A stretch of 64,000 bases of DNA, taken from positions 2,786,484 to 2,850,483 of the forward strand of contig JAOSJU010000001.1 of the NCBI GenBank assembly GCA_027493945.1. Reading direction: 5' to 3'. This document shows positions 29,674-38,455 of this stretch, piece after piece. Source of the stretch: Burkholderiaceae bacterium. GTDB taxonomy: Bacteria > Pseudomonadota > Gammaproteobacteria > Burkholderiales > Burkholderiaceae_E. The notes under the pieces are model-generated. The model was not told where the DNA came from. It searched no databases and saw only the letters and a program-made list of their open reading frames with translations. Both the position numbers and the translations under genes were made by a program. How positions within the stretch are numbered: position 1 is the first letter of the stretch; each line of letters starts with the position of its first letter.

Positions 29674-30450
29674 TCAGGCGCGCGGCAGCCGGCGTGCGGC
29701 GGCGCCACGCAGCCGGTGCACCAGCCACGCCGCGACCACTGCCGCGGCCAGCGCGGTGAAGAACGCGGCGGCCTTCGACTCGTAGCGGACCAGCAGCGTG
29801 GTCAGCGCGAGAAAGAAGGCGGTGAAGCCGATCAGGCCGTTGGCGAAACCGCGCAACAGGCTGATCGCCGCGGGACGGCCGTAGACCGGCAGCGTGAAGC
29901 TCGGCAGGATGCTGCCGGTGATCGGGAACGCGAGCAGCAGCCCGCTGACGCGCGCCGGCAGCGTGTCGGCGCCCAGCAGGATGATCGCCGCCAGCGTCGC
30001 CGCGGCCGCCACCCGCATTGCGATCTCGCCGCGCGGCACGGGCACGCCGCCGGCCAGCGGCTGCACCCGCGGCATGATCGCCAGCGCGATGAACGGCGCG
30101 GCGACACCCGCCAGCGTCGGCGCGGGCCAGGCGGGCGCGGTGACGATCCAGCCGACCGCGGCGAAGGAAAGCGCGGCGCCTGCCGGGCAGCCCCACCAGG
30201 GCAGGTGGCGCGACAGCCACGAGAAGGCGACGATGTGCGCGATCGCCGCGGGCACGCTGGCCAGCGTCGCGCTGCCGATCGCCGCGACCTGCGCCGATTC
30301 GTGGTCGATCAGCAGGCCGCCGACCACCGGCGCGGCGATCAACGGCAGGCCCGAGAGCACGCCCGAGATGGCATGGCCGAAGCGGCGCGCGGCCAGCGAG
30401 GCGAGCAGGATCGAGGCCGGGACGAGGGCGAGTTTCAGCAGCAGCAGCAT
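29674..30450 (-). CDS. Multi-pass membrane protein of unknown function
   Basis: About 258 residues from ATG 30450, with eight or nine hydrophobic segments and no conserved transporter signature that I recognise. Gly/Ala-rich helices such as ISGVLSGLPLIAAPVVGGLL and FANGLIGFTAFFLALTTLL dominate. It could be a permease-like or lipid-handling protein. An in-frame ATG at 30507 is available, but the extra 19 residues are Arg/Cys-rich and unlikely. It lies 60 bases downstream of badI on the same strand and may be cotranscribed with it. Confidence 0.6.
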   Translation of the reverse strand: MLLLLKLALVPASILLASLAARRFGHAISGVLSGLPLIAAPVVGGLLIDHESAQVAAIGSATLASVPAAIAHIVAFSWLSRHLPWWGCPAGAALSFAAVGWIVTAPAWPAPTLAGVAAPFIALAIMPRVQPLAGGVPVPRGEIAMRVAAAATLAAIILLGADTLPARVSGLLLAFPITGSILPSFTLPVYGRPAAISLLRGFANGLIGFTAFFLALTTLLVRYESKAAAFFTALAAAVVAAWLVHRLRGAAARRLPRA

Positions 30451-30510
30451 CGGTGGCCGAAGGTGCGGGCAGGCGGGCCGGCAGGCGCAGCGCGCGCGGC
30501 GCCGCATCGG

Positions 30511-31296
30511 CTACTTCGCGACCTTCCTGAACTGCGGCTTGCGCTTCTCCTGGAACGCCTTCACGCCCTCGCGCGACTCCTCGGTGTCGTAGTAGAGCTT
30601 GAGCGCGTACATGCCCATGCCGGCGATGCCGGCCTGGTGCGCGGTGTCCATGTTGAACGAGCGCTTGGCGATCGCGATCGCGGTCGGGCTCTTCTCCATG
30701 ATCTCGTCGCACCACTTCCGCACCTCGGCGTCGAGTTGCTCGTGGGGCACCACCGCGTTGACCAGCCCCATCGCCAGCGCGTCGGCGGCCGTGTAGCGGC
30801 GGCACAGGTACCAGATCTCGCGTGCTTTCTTCTCGCCCACCACGCGCGCCAGGAACGCGGTGCCGTAGCCGGGATCGACCGAGCCGACCTTCGGGCCCAC
30901 CTGGCCGAAGACCGCCTTCTCGGAGGCGAGCGTGAAGTCGCAGATCGTGCACAGCACGTTGCCGCCGCCGATCGCGTAGCCCTGCACGCGTGCGATCACC
31001 GGCTTGGGCACGTCGCGGATCGCCGCGTGCAGCTCCTCCATCGGCAGGCCGATCGTGCCCCGGCCGTCGTACTGGCCTTCGTGCGCCGACTGGTCGCCGC
31101 CGGTGCAGAATGCGCGCTCGCCGGCCCCCGCCAGCACGATCGCGCCGATCGCGCGATCGTAGCCGGCGCGGTTGATCGCGTGGATCAACTCGTCGCAGGT
31201 GCGGCCGCGGAACGCGTTCATCTTGTCGGGCCGGTTGATCGTGATCCACGCGGCGCCGTTGCGCACTTCGTAGAGGATGTCCTGATAGTCGTTCAT
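30511..31296 (-). CDS. badI: BadI-like 2-ketocyclohexane-1-carboxyl-CoA hydrolase (enoyl-CoA hydratase superfamily)
   Basis: A 261-residue crotonase-fold enzyme. The sequence follows the ring-cleaving BadI of Rhodopseudomonas remarkably closely as I recall it: INRPDKMNAFRGRTCDELI, AFCTGGDQSAHEG, IGLPMEELHAAIRDVPKPVI, YAIGGGNVLCTICDFTLAS, GSVDPGYGTAFLARVVGEKK and SFNMDTAHQAGIAGMGMYAL. BadI hydrolyses 2-ketocyclohexanecarboxyl-CoA to pimelyl-CoA in cyclohexanecarboxylate and benzoate degradation. A MenB (naphthoate synthase) assignment is the main alternative because MenB is a relative. No other bad, ali or men gene is nearby, so the substrate is inferred from sequence alone. Confidence 0.8.
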   Translation of the reverse strand: MNDYQDILYEVRNGAAWITINRPDKMNAFRGRTCDELIHAINRAGYDRAIGAIVLAGAGERAFCTGGDQSAHEGQYDGRGTIGLPMEELHAAIRDVPKPVIARVQGYAIGGGNVLCTICDFTLASEKAVFGQVGPKVGSVDPGYGTAFLARVVGEKKAREIWYLCRRYTAADALAMGLVNAVVPHEQLDAEVRKWCDEIMEKSPTAIAIAKRSFNMDTAHQAGIAGMGMYALKLYYDTEESREGVKAFQEKRKPQFRKVAK

Positions 31297-31321
31297 GCCA
31301 GATGGGCTCCTTCATCCATGC

Positions 31322-31639
31322 TCATTCACCATACGCCGGCGCGGGCCGGGCGGCACCACTGCCAGTCGTGCGCTCCTCGCTGCACTGGAAGGTCAGCGTG
31401 GTCTTCGCGATGCCGTGGATCGCGCTTCCCGGCACGACCGCGAACCCCCGTGATTCGCAGAACACCGTGGCGTCGCGCAGTGCCGGCGGGTGCGCTGCTG
31501 CGGGTCGGCGCCGCGCGTCTCGAGACTGTACTCGTTGCCGTGGTAGCCGCGGCCCTGCAGGACCGGAGTGCTCGCGCAGGCGCCCAGGACGACTGCGAGG
31601 CAGGCGGACAAGGTTGCCAGCGGCGCCGCGCACCGCCAT
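31322..31639 (-). CDS. Small predicted lipoprotein, frameshifted
   Basis: The first part shows a lipoprotein signal (LATLSACLAVVLGACAS, lipobox LGAC) followed by TPVLQGRGYHGNEYSLETRG. After about 31485-31510 the continuation is in another frame: PALRDATVFCESRGFAVVPGSA, then HGIAKTTLTFQCSE, to a stop at 31322. Each half alone looks unnatural at the join, so a one-base indel is likely. The start is uncertain because the hydrophobic signal and the nearby ATG at 31639 are also in different frames. It resembles short secreted proteins of unknown function and lies just downstream of moaC. Confidence 0.5.
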   Translation of the reverse strand: MAVRGAAGNLVRLPRSRPGRLREHSGPAGPRLPRQRVQSRDARRRPAAAHPPALRDATVFCESRGFAVVPGSAIHGIAKTTLTFQCSEERTTGSGAARPAPAYGE

Positions 31640-31675
31640 GCGGCCGGTCCGTTACCCGGCGCGCGGTCGCGCGCG

Positions 31676-32191
31676 TCAGAGCGAACCTGACGCCGCCACG
31701 AAGCTGCCGCTCTTGCCACCGTGTTTCTCCATCAGTTGCACGCGCTCGATCACCATGCCGCGATCGACCGCCTTGCACATGTCGTAGACGGTGAGCAGGC
31801 CGACCTGCACCGCGGTGAGCGCCTCCATCTCGACACCGGTCTTGCCGTCGCACTCGACCGTGGCGGTGCAATGCACGGCGCTGGCCGCCTCGTCGACGTC
31901 GAAATCGACCGCGATCCGGGTGATCGGCAGCGGATGGCACAGCGGAATGAGATCGGCGGTGCGCTTGGCGCCCTGGATCGCCGCGATGCGCGCCACGCCG
32001 ATCACGTCGCCCTTCTTCGCGGTGCCGTCGCGCACCAGGGCCAGCGTCGCGGGCAGCATGCGGATCGTGCCGCGCGCCACTGCCACGCGATGCGTGACCG
32101 GCTTGCCGGCGACGTCGACCATGTGGGCCCGCCCCGCGGCGTCGAAATGGGTCAGCGCGTCGCCCGGCGCGGCTCGGGGTGCTCTCGTCAT
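31676..32191 (-). CDS. moaC: Cyclic pyranopterin monophosphate synthase MoaC
   Basis: A 171-residue molybdenum cofactor biosynthesis enzyme that with MoaA converts GTP to cyclic pyranopterin monophosphate. Typical features are the N-terminal [43 protein letters not shown] split across the active site, and [17 protein letters not shown] with [11 protein letters not shown] (catalytic Asp and Lys). Intact and of normal length. It is divergent from the BepA-like protease with a 21-base gap. Confidence 0.96.
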   Translation of the reverse strand: MTRAPRAAPGDALTHFDAAGRAHMVDVAGKPVTHRVAVARGTIRMLPATLALVRDGTAKKGDVIGVARIAAIQGAKRTADLIPLCHPLPITRIAVDFDVDEAASAVHCTATVECDGKTGVEMEALTAVQVGLLTVYDMCKAVDRGMVIERVQLMEKHGGKSGSFVAASGSL

Positions 32192-32212
32192 GGTGTGGCT
32201 CCGGTCCCGACT

Positions 32213-33740
32213 ATGATAGCAACCCCCTTCTGCGGATTCGCCGTGTTGCCGAGCCGTACCCTGTCGTCACGCTGCCCTGGCGGCCCTGCTGGCCGGCACG
32301 CTGTCGCTCGCCCCGCCGTTGGCGGCGCGCGCGCAGGTCGAGAACCTGCCCAGGCTGGGCGACGCTTCGGCCGACGAGATGTCGCCGGCCACCGAGCGGC
32401 GCATCGGGGAGTCGATCGTGCGCGAGATGCAGCGGCGCGGCATGGTCTACGAAGACGTCGAGATCACCGACTACCTGAACCGCTTCGCCGCGACGCTGAC
32501 GGCGACGACACCGGCGTCGGGCCACGATTTCGAGTTCTTCCTGATCCGCGAGAGCACGCTTAACGCATTCGCGCTGCCCGGCGGCTTCATCGGGGTGCAC
32601 ACCGGCCTGATCGTCGCGGCGCAGTCGGAATCCGAGCTGGCGTCGGTGCTCGCGCACGAGATCGGCCACGTGAGCCAGCGGCACCTCGCGCGCATGCTCG
32701 CGCGCGAGCGCCGGGCATCGGTGGTGATGCTCGCGTCGCTGGTGCTCGCGGTGCTGGCGGCGCGTTCGAACCCGCAGGCGATCGGCGGGCTGGCCTCGCT
32801 CGGCAGCACGGTCGCGCAGTCGCAGATGCTCAGCTTCTCGCGCGACGCCGAGCGCGAAGCCGACCGCGTCGGTCTCGACATCCTGCGCCAGGGCGGCTTC
32901 GACGCCAACGGCATGGTGTCCTTCTTCGGGCGCCTGCAACAGGCCGGCCGCCTGTACGACAGCAACGCGCCCGAATACCTGCGCACGCACCCGGTCACCA
33001 CCGAGCGGATGGCCGACATCCAGAGCCGCGTCGGCGAGACCCGCTACCGGCAGCGGGCCGACAGCGTCGACTTCCGGCTCGCGCGCGCGAGGCTGCGCGC
33101 GCTGTCCGATACCAGCGTCGACGGCCTGCGGCTCACGCGCGCGCAATTCGAGCGCAGCGTGCGCGAACGCACGATCGACGATGCGGCCAACTGGTTCGGG
33201 CTGGCCACGGTGGCGGCGGCGGCCCGCGACTGGCCCGCCGCACGCAAGGCGCTCGCCGAAGTGCGCCGCAGGCTGCCGCCTGCGGGGCATCCGTTCGTCG
33301 AGCGGCTGGCGGCGCGCATCGAGCTCGACGCCGGCAACCCGGCGTCCGCGCAGACCATCGTCGAGGCGGCGCTGGCGCGCTTTCCGTCGTCGCGCGCGCT
33401 GGTGCAGATGCGGGCCACGGTGCTGCTCGCGCGGCGCGACTACGCGGCGGCGGTACCGGTGCTGGAGGACGCGCTGAAGCTGTACCGCGGCGACCCCAGC
33501 CTGTGGCGGATGCTGTCCGAGGCGCAGGGCGGACTGGGCCAGGCCGCCCGCGCCCATCGCGCCGCCGCCGAGCAGTACGTGCTGCTGGGCGCGACTCCCG
33601 CGGCGATCGAGCAGCTGCGGCTGGCGCAGCGCGCCGGCGGGCTCGACTTCCACACCGCTTCGCAGGTCGATGCGCGGCGGCGCGAGCTCGAAGCGCAGTG
33701 GCGCGAAGAGCAGCAGGAGCGCCGCCAAAACCAGCGGTAG
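32213..33740 (+). CDS. M48-family metalloprotease with TPR repeats (BepA/YfgC-like), frameshift in signal peptide
   Basis: A periplasmic zinc protease/chaperone linked in E. coli to outer-membrane protein quality control. After a signal peptide the M48 domain has the zinc motif [16 protein letters not shown] and the downstream Glu-containing [17 protein letters not shown]-terminal TPR-like helices span about residues 290-470. The signal peptide is split: ATG 32213 reads [19 protein letters not shown], and the hydrophobic part [20 protein letters not shown] is in another frame, with one base too many around 32270 next to a CCTGG. I take the full span as the gene. Confidence 0.85.
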
Positions 33741-33749
33741 GAGACTGTC

Positions 33750-34298
33750 TCAGGGCCGCGGCGTCGCGACGAAGCCCAGCGCCTGCGCGGCCGAAGCGCA
33801 GGGCTGCAGGCGCAGTACGCGCCCGTCGGCGGCGAGCACGATGTCGTCGCCGTCCTGCGCCAGATCGAGCATCGCCAGATCGAGATCGTGCACCACGGCC
33901 GGGCCGGCATCGGTGCGCAACAGCACCTCGCCGCCGGGGCCGAGCCAGCCCGCGTCGATCCGCGCCACCAGAATGCCGGCGTGCGTGACCATCCGTAGCC
34001 GCGGCGCGCCGGCGAGCACGCGCAGCACCAGCGGTGCCGACTCGATGTCCACGTAGACGCGCTGCGGGCCGTTCTGCCAGTACCAGCGGCCGTTATCGTC
34101 GGCGGCGTAGTTGCGGCCGATGAACTCGACGATCCGCGGATGCGTAATCGGGCTGCCCGCGCCGTCGCGGTCTTCGTCGAAGCCGGCGCGGCCGCGATCC
34201 ACCAGCAGCCAGCGCCCGCGGCGATCGAGCCGCAGCCAGCCGAATACGGCCGGCACCGCGGGCCAGCGCGTCATCGCGCGAATCACCCCTTCATCCAT
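33750..34298 (-). CDS. Conserved hypothetical protein (DUF-type, betaproteobacterial)
   Basis: A 182-residue soluble protein. The motif stretch HPRIVEFIGRNYAADDNGRWYWQNGPQRVYVDIE resembles a small family I recall from Burkholderiales, with the central GRW-WQNGPQRVYV part best conserved; its function is unknown. It lies directly downstream of an NTF2-like gene on the same strand, 30 bases away, suggesting a two-gene operon. No signal peptide or metal motif. Confidence 0.6.
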   Translation of the reverse strand: MDEGVIRAMTRWPAVPAVFGWLRLDRRGRWLLVDRGRAGFDEDRDGAGSPITHPRIVEFIGRNYAADDNGRWYWQNGPQRVYVDIESAPLVLRVLAGAPRLRMVTHAGILVARIDAGWLGPGGEVLLRTDAGPAVVHDLDLAMLDLAQDGDDIVLAADGRVLRLQPCASAAQALGFVATPRP

Positions 34299-34328
34299 CG
34301 GCGAGCGCTTTGGCGCGCGGGCGCGCGG

Positions 34329-34757
34329 TCAGTGCAGCACCGTCGAGCTCGCGAGCGCCGGTGGCTCTCCGGAGCCCGGGCCGGAATGGTGCAGCAGGAT
34401 GCGCCAGCCGCTGGCGTGCTTGATGTAGACGTTGGTGGCCACGCAGCAGACCAGTTCCTGGCCGGTGCGGCCGGCAACGACCACCTGCTCCACGAGGTTG
34501 TGCACCGCGAGCATCGCCCCGGTGAGCGCGCGCACTTCGTCGACGTGCACGTCCACACCGCCGCCGGCGAAGATCGCGGCCCACGAGGCGCGGATCGCGT
34601 CGAGGCCGATCAGGCGCTGGTGCCCCGGGTGCACGCACATCACTTCGTCGTCGTCGGCCCACAGGGCCATCATCGCCTCGAGGTCGGCGCGACGCATCGC
34701 GTCGTAGAAGGCTTCCTCGGCGGCTTCGGCGGTGGAGAGGATCGGCGCGCGGCGCAT
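34329..34757 (-). CDS. NTF2-like (SnoaL/DUF4440) small protein
   Basis: A 142-residue cone-shaped-fold protein typical of the SnoaL_3/DUF4440 group: AEEAFYDAMRRADLEAMMALWADDDEVMCVHPGH, IRASWAAIFAGG and a C-terminal beta sheet with NVYIKHASGWRILLHHSG. Such proteins are often small-molecule isomerases, ligand binders or have unknown roles, and the sequence alone gives no substrate. It is the first gene of a pair with the DUF protein downstream. Confidence 0.78.
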   Translation of the reverse strand: MRRAPILSTAEAAEEAFYDAMRRADLEAMMALWADDDEVMCVHPGHQRLIGLDAIRASWAAIFAGGGVDVHVDEVRALTGAMLAVHNLVEQVVVAGRTGQELVCCVATNVYIKHASGWRILLHHSGPGSGEPPALASSTVLH

Positions 34758-34866
34758 CGCTGGACTGGTTTCGACGAAACCCGCAGTTTATGCGGTTGGT
34801 GGCGCGGGCTCGGAACGGGTCCCTTCCGGCGCGCAAGGCGGGCATGGACGATTCGTTCACACGTTC

Positions 34867-35919
34867 TCAGCGCACCGGTCGGGCGCCGGCCGTCTCGAAG
34901 TGCATCAGTCTGGACAGGCTCTCGAAGACGACCGATGGGGCGATGCGGCTCAGGCAATCAGGGTCGCCCAGGGTGCAGTCGGGCCGGGGGCACGGCGCCG
35001 TGCAATCGCGATCCAGCCATTCGACCCGGGCGCGGGGCGAGCGCGGCGGGCTGTGGCGCGGATCGCCGCTGCCGAAGATCGCCACCTGCGGTCGGCCGAA
35101 AGCGGCCGCCAGGTGCATCAGCCCGGTGTCGCCGGAAACCATGCCGCTGGCCTGTGACACCAGGGCGATCGCTTCGCCGACCGAGGTTTCGCCGGCCAGG
35201 TTGTGCAGCGGCGAGCCTGATAGCGCGGCGATCTCGGTGGCCACCGCGCGATCGCGTGCCGAGCCGACCAGGACCAGTTGCGCCTCCGGCCACTCGTCGG
35301 CCAGCAGGTTGGCCAGCGCCGCATAGTGGCGCCTGGGCCAGCGCGGGGCGCTGCGCCCGGCGTCGGGGCACAGCACGATAAGCGGCGCAGACGGGTCGAG
35401 CGCGAAGCGAGCGCACACTGCGCGCTCCCGTCTTGCGTGCCGCGCCAGATGGGGAGCGGGCAGCCCGCCCGCGAGCGGCTGGCTCGGCGTGAAGGCCAGC
35501 CGTGCGTAATGCTCGACCCGGGGAAGCGGGTCTGCGGCCTGCGGCTCGTGGACCCGGTTCAGCAACCACCGGTGCGCCTCGCCGCGGTAGCCGATGCGCT
35601 CGGGAATGCCGGCGATGAGCGCGGCCAGCGTCGAACCCGGCGGGTCGGCCAGCGCGAAGGCACGGCGGTAGTCGCGTGCGCGCAGCCGCCAGCCGAGACG
35701 GGCGTTGCGGCCCAGGCGCGCCAGCGTCGAGCCGTCGCCGGCTGTGTCGAACACTTCGCTCACCTCGGGCATGGCGCGGAACACCGAAGCGATGCGCCGC
35801 GGGCTCAGCACGTCGATCCGCAGAGAGGGTTCGCGCTGGCGCAGCAAGGCCAGCAGCGGCTGCGCCATGACAGCGTCGCCGATGCGATTCGGAGCGATCA
35901 CGAGCGCGCTGGCACTCAT
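34867..35919 (-). CDS. waaF: ADP-heptose:LPS heptosyltransferase II (WaaF), GT9
   Basis: A 350-residue glycosyltransferase family 9 enzyme that adds heptose to the LPS inner core. The N-terminal ALVIAPNRIGDAVMAQPLL is the GT9 acceptor-side motif. The C-terminal donor site includes VLCPDAGRSAPRWPRRHYAALA and SQASGMVSGDTGLMHLAAAFGRPQVAIFG (binding of ADP-heptose phosphates). ATG 35919 is preferred; the upstream in-frame ATG at 36021 adds a polar 34-residue stretch. In many Burkholderiales waaF is next to the CHCC zinc-finger gene and ilvE; here they are separated by the oxidoreductase operon. Confidence 0.9.
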   Translation of the reverse strand: MSASALVIAPNRIGDAVMAQPLLALLRQREPSLRIDVLSPRRIASVFRAMPEVSEVFDTAGDGSTLARLGRNARLGWRLRARDYRRAFALADPPGSTLAALIAGIPERIGYRGEAHRWLLNRVHEPQAADPLPRVEHYARLAFTPSQPLAGGLPAPHLARHARRERAVCARFALDPSAPLIVLCPDAGRSAPRWPRRHYAALANLLADEWPEAQLVLVGSARDRAVATEIAALSGSPLHNLAGETSVGEAIALVSQASGMVSGDTGLMHLAAAFGRPQVAIFGSGDPRHSPPRSPRARVEWLDRDCTAPCPRPDCTLGDPDCLSRIAPSVVFESLSRLMHFETAGARPVR

Positions 35920-36091
35920 GCGGGGATCCCGGCCGGACTCACTCTGGTTCTGTTGTTGGATCGTACGCCTGGATGCGCCATTGTGGCGAGCGAGCCGGCA
36001 AGGCGCGCGGACCTTCTTCACGTTGGCCGGATTGACACCTCCGGGCCCGGCGCAGGCGCCTGCGGAACGTGCCGGCGGAGCCGTGCCGGCC

Positions 36092-36360
36092 TAGAGCGTG
36101 TTCACACTACGATCGTCCCTGCGTGAGCCCGGAAAAAGCGCGCAATCAAGGCGCAAAGCGCAGCCGTGGCGGGGCCACGGCGAGCATTTGCAACGCGGAG
36201 TGCGCGCTTTTTCCGGGCTCACCCTCCGGGCCGGGGCCTGCCGGGCCGCCACACTTCGTTGCCGGCTCCTTGCGTGGCACCGCCACGCGCGTCGCCGGCG
36301 CCTCGTTTGGCGGCTCGGCAGGCCCCGGCGCGGGGACGATCGTAGTGTGAATACGCCCTA
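36092..36360. mobile_element. 269-bp fully palindromic MITE-like element
   Basis: Terminal inverted repeats of 32 bp (36092-36123 and 36329-36360) match at 29 positions, beginning TAGAGCGTGTTCACACTACG on the left. Inside are two hairpin lobes. Lobe one is a perfect 22-bp stem, 36123-36144 with 36201-36222, holding an inner GCCGTGGC/GCCACGGC hairpin. Lobe two is a 22-bp stem with one mismatch, 36230-36251 with 36308-36329, holding an inner GCGTGGC/GCCACGC hairpin. No coding frame. A TA dinucleotide sits at each end, compatible with a TA target duplication as made by IS630/Tc1-type transposases. Its right end supplies the stop codon of the neighbouring gene. Confidence 0.8.
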
Positions 36361-37251
36361 AGCTGCCGCGGCCGCCTCGCTCGCCGCCACCCGCTGCGCG
36401 AGTCGCTTCCACCCGGCGTCGACATCGGCCTGAAGCGTTTCGATCTCGTGCGGCTTCAGGTGCCGGTAGCGCCGCTGCAGCGCGAGGTAGTCGGCGACCG
36501 GGCGCGTGCGCCGCACGTGGTTGAGCGTGTAGCGTTGGCCGCCCTCGACCTCGTACAGCGGGAACACGCCGCTCTCCACTGCGAAGCGTGCGGCACGCAG
36601 CCCGCCGTCGTCGGGCAGGCCCCAGCCGTCGATGCACGGGATCAGCAGCGTCAGCAGCCGCGTGCCGCGGATCGTCTTCGCCATGTTCACCTTGCGCACC
36701 AGATCGGGCAGGAAGCCGGCAGTGGCCGTCGCCGCATACGGAATCTCGTGCGCGGCCATGATTTCGGTGAGGTTCTTCTTGCGCGAGAGCTTGCCTGCGG
36801 GCGTCGATCCGGTCGACGCATAGCGCGGCGTCGACGACGACTTCTGCGCGCCGGTGTTCATGTAGCCCTCGTTGTCGAGGCACACGTAGAGAAAGTTCTC
36901 GTTGCGCTCAGCCGCCGACGACAGGCACTGGAACCCGATGTCGTAGGTGCCGCCGTCGCCGGCGAAGACGACCACCTGCGTGTCGCGCTTGCCCTGCGCG
37001 TCGAGCGCGCGGCGCAGCCCCGAGGCGGCCGCGGCGCTGGATTCCAGCGTCGGCTGGTACACCGGGATGCGCAGCGACGAGAACGGCTGCGGTCCGGCGA
37101 TGATGGCCATGCAGGACGGCGGAACGACGGCGACGGTGTCCGGCCCGAGGGTGGCGAGCACGTGCCGCACCGACAGCGCCTCGATGCAGCCCGGGCACGC
37201 CGCGTGCCCCGAGCAGAACATCGCTTCCTCGACGACTTCGAGCTTTCTCAT
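36358..37251 (-). CDS. 2-oxoacid:acceptor oxidoreductase beta subunit (TPP-binding; PorB/PadI-like)
   Basis: A 297-residue beta subunit that binds thiamine diphosphate and an iron-sulfur cluster. The N-terminal [14 protein letters not shown] carries cluster ligands. The TPP/Mg motif is [41 protein letters not shown] (GDG...N pattern), followed by GSTPAGK. This layout fits pyruvate synthase PorB and phenylglyoxylate dehydrogenase beta. The final residues are a poly-Ala tail ending at a TAG that lies in the terminal repeat of the palindromic element, so the native 3' end may have been replaced. Last gene of a four-gene operon. Confidence 0.85.
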   Translation of the reverse strand: MRKLEVVEEAMFCSGHAACPGCIEALSVRHVLATLGPDTVAVVPPSCMAIIAGPQPFSSLRIPVYQPTLESSAAAASGLRRALDAQGKRDTQVVVFAGDGGTYDIGFQCLSSAAERNENFLYVCLDNEGYMNTGAQKSSSTPRYASTGSTPAGKLSRKKNLTEIMAAHEIPYAATATAGFLPDLVRKVNMAKTIRGTRLLTLLIPCIDGWGLPDDGGLRAARFAVESGVFPLYEVEGGQRYTLNHVRRTRPVADYLALQRRYRHLKPHEIETLQADVDAGWKRLAQRVAASEAAAAA

Positions 37252-37279
37252 CGCAGTCTCCCTGTTTGCGCGCTGCGTG

Positions 37280-38455
37280 TCAGCTCAGCCAGACCGACTC
37301 GGGTCCGGCGTCGTACGACGCGGCGTTGCGCACGAATTCGCAGATCCGCTCGGGCGGCACGTTCACACCGCCGACACCGGCGAGCAGGCCGCGGATCGTC
37401 GGCGCATCGGGCATTCCGTAGAGCGCCGAGCGCAACTCCTGGTGCAGCACGCCGCCGCAGCCCGGCGAATAGTTGCGGTCGAGGACGATCGCCTCGGCGA
37501 CACCGGCGAGCGCCGCGCGCAGCGCGGCGACGGGAAACGGCCGGAACAGCCGCACCTTCAGCAAGCCGACCGCAGCGCCCGCATCGCGCATCGCGTCGAC
37601 CGCGTCGCGCGCGGTGCCGCACATGCTGCCCATCGTCACGAGCACGGTGCGTGCGCCGTCGCAGCGGTAGCGCTCGACGATGCCCCAGCTGCGACCGGTG
37701 AGTCGCGCCCATTCGCGATCGACCTCGACGGCGAGCTGCGGCACCTTCGCCATCGCTTCGGCCAGCTCGCGCCGGTGCCGCGCGAACATCTCCTGCGTGA
37801 CGACGTTGCCCCACGACTCGACCTGCGCCGGGTCGATGCGGTGCGGCGGCGCGTATTCGGGCAGGTAAGCGTCGACCATCTCCTGGGCTGGCACCTTCAC
37901 CGGCTCCAGCGCATGCGAGACGTAGAACGCGTCGTGGCTCACCATGGCGGGAACCAGCACGGCCTCGGCGATGCGAAACGCCTGGATCACGCTGTCGAGC
38001 GATTCCTGGGCGCTTTCGCTGTAGAGCTGGATCCACCCGGTGTCGCGCTGCGCGAGGCTGTCGGTCTGGTCGGGCCAGAACGCCCACGGCGACGCCACCG
38101 TGCGATTCACGTTGGCCACCACGATCGGTGCACGCGCGCCGCTGGCGTAGTGCAGCACCTCGTGCATCAGCAGCAGGCCCTGCGAGGCGGTGGCGGTGAA
38201 CACGCGCACGCCGGCGAGCGAGGCCGGAATGCACGAGGCCATCACCGAGTGCTCCGACTCGGGCGTGATGATCTCGGCGTCGAATTCGCCGGCCGCCTCG
38301 AACTCGGTGAGCTTCTCCAGGATCGGCGTCTGGGGGGTGATCGGATAGCCGGGCGCGAACTTCGGCCGCGCGAGCTTCGCGGCCCACGCCACCGCGTGAT
38401 TGCCGGTGAGCAGCATCGTGCGCTCGCGCGCCGGCTGCGTCAGGACCTCGCTCAT
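37280..38455 (-). CDS. 2-oxoacid:acceptor oxidoreductase alpha subunit (PorA/PadG-like)
   Basis: A 391-residue alpha subunit. The N-terminal pyrimidine-binding domain reads [52 protein letters not shown] and [15 protein letters not shown]. The transketolase C-terminal-like domain has [18 protein letters not shown] and [17 protein letters not shown]. This fits pyruvate:ferredoxin and phenylglyoxylate:acceptor oxidoreductases, in which the complex oxidatively decarboxylates a 2-oxoacid to an acyl-CoA. It starts within the stop of the FAD/ferredoxin subunit (ATGA overlap). Confidence 0.87.
   Translation of the reverse strand: MSEVLTQPARERTMLLTGNHAVAWAAKLARPKFAPGYPITPQTPILEKLTEFEAAGEFDAEIITPESEHSVMASCIPASLAGVRVFTATASQGLLLMHEVLHYASGARAPIVVANVNRTVASPWAFWPDQTDSLAQRDTGWIQLYSESAQESLDSVIQAFRIAEAVLVPAMVSHDAFYVSHALEPVKVPAQEMVDAYLPEYAPPHRIDPAQVESWGNVVTQEMFARHRRELAEAMAKVPQLAVEVDREWARLTGRSWGIVERYRCDGARTVLVTMGSMCGTARDAVDAMRDAGAAVGLLKVRLFRPFPVAALRAALAGVAEAIVLDRNYSPGCGGVLHQELRSALYGMPDAPTIRGLLAGVGGVNVPPERICEFVRNAASYDAGPESVWLS

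Noticed and set aside
36098..36425. Short coding frames within the palindromic element
   Set aside because: They arise from hairpin sequence, are mirrored on both strands and have no similarity to known proteins.
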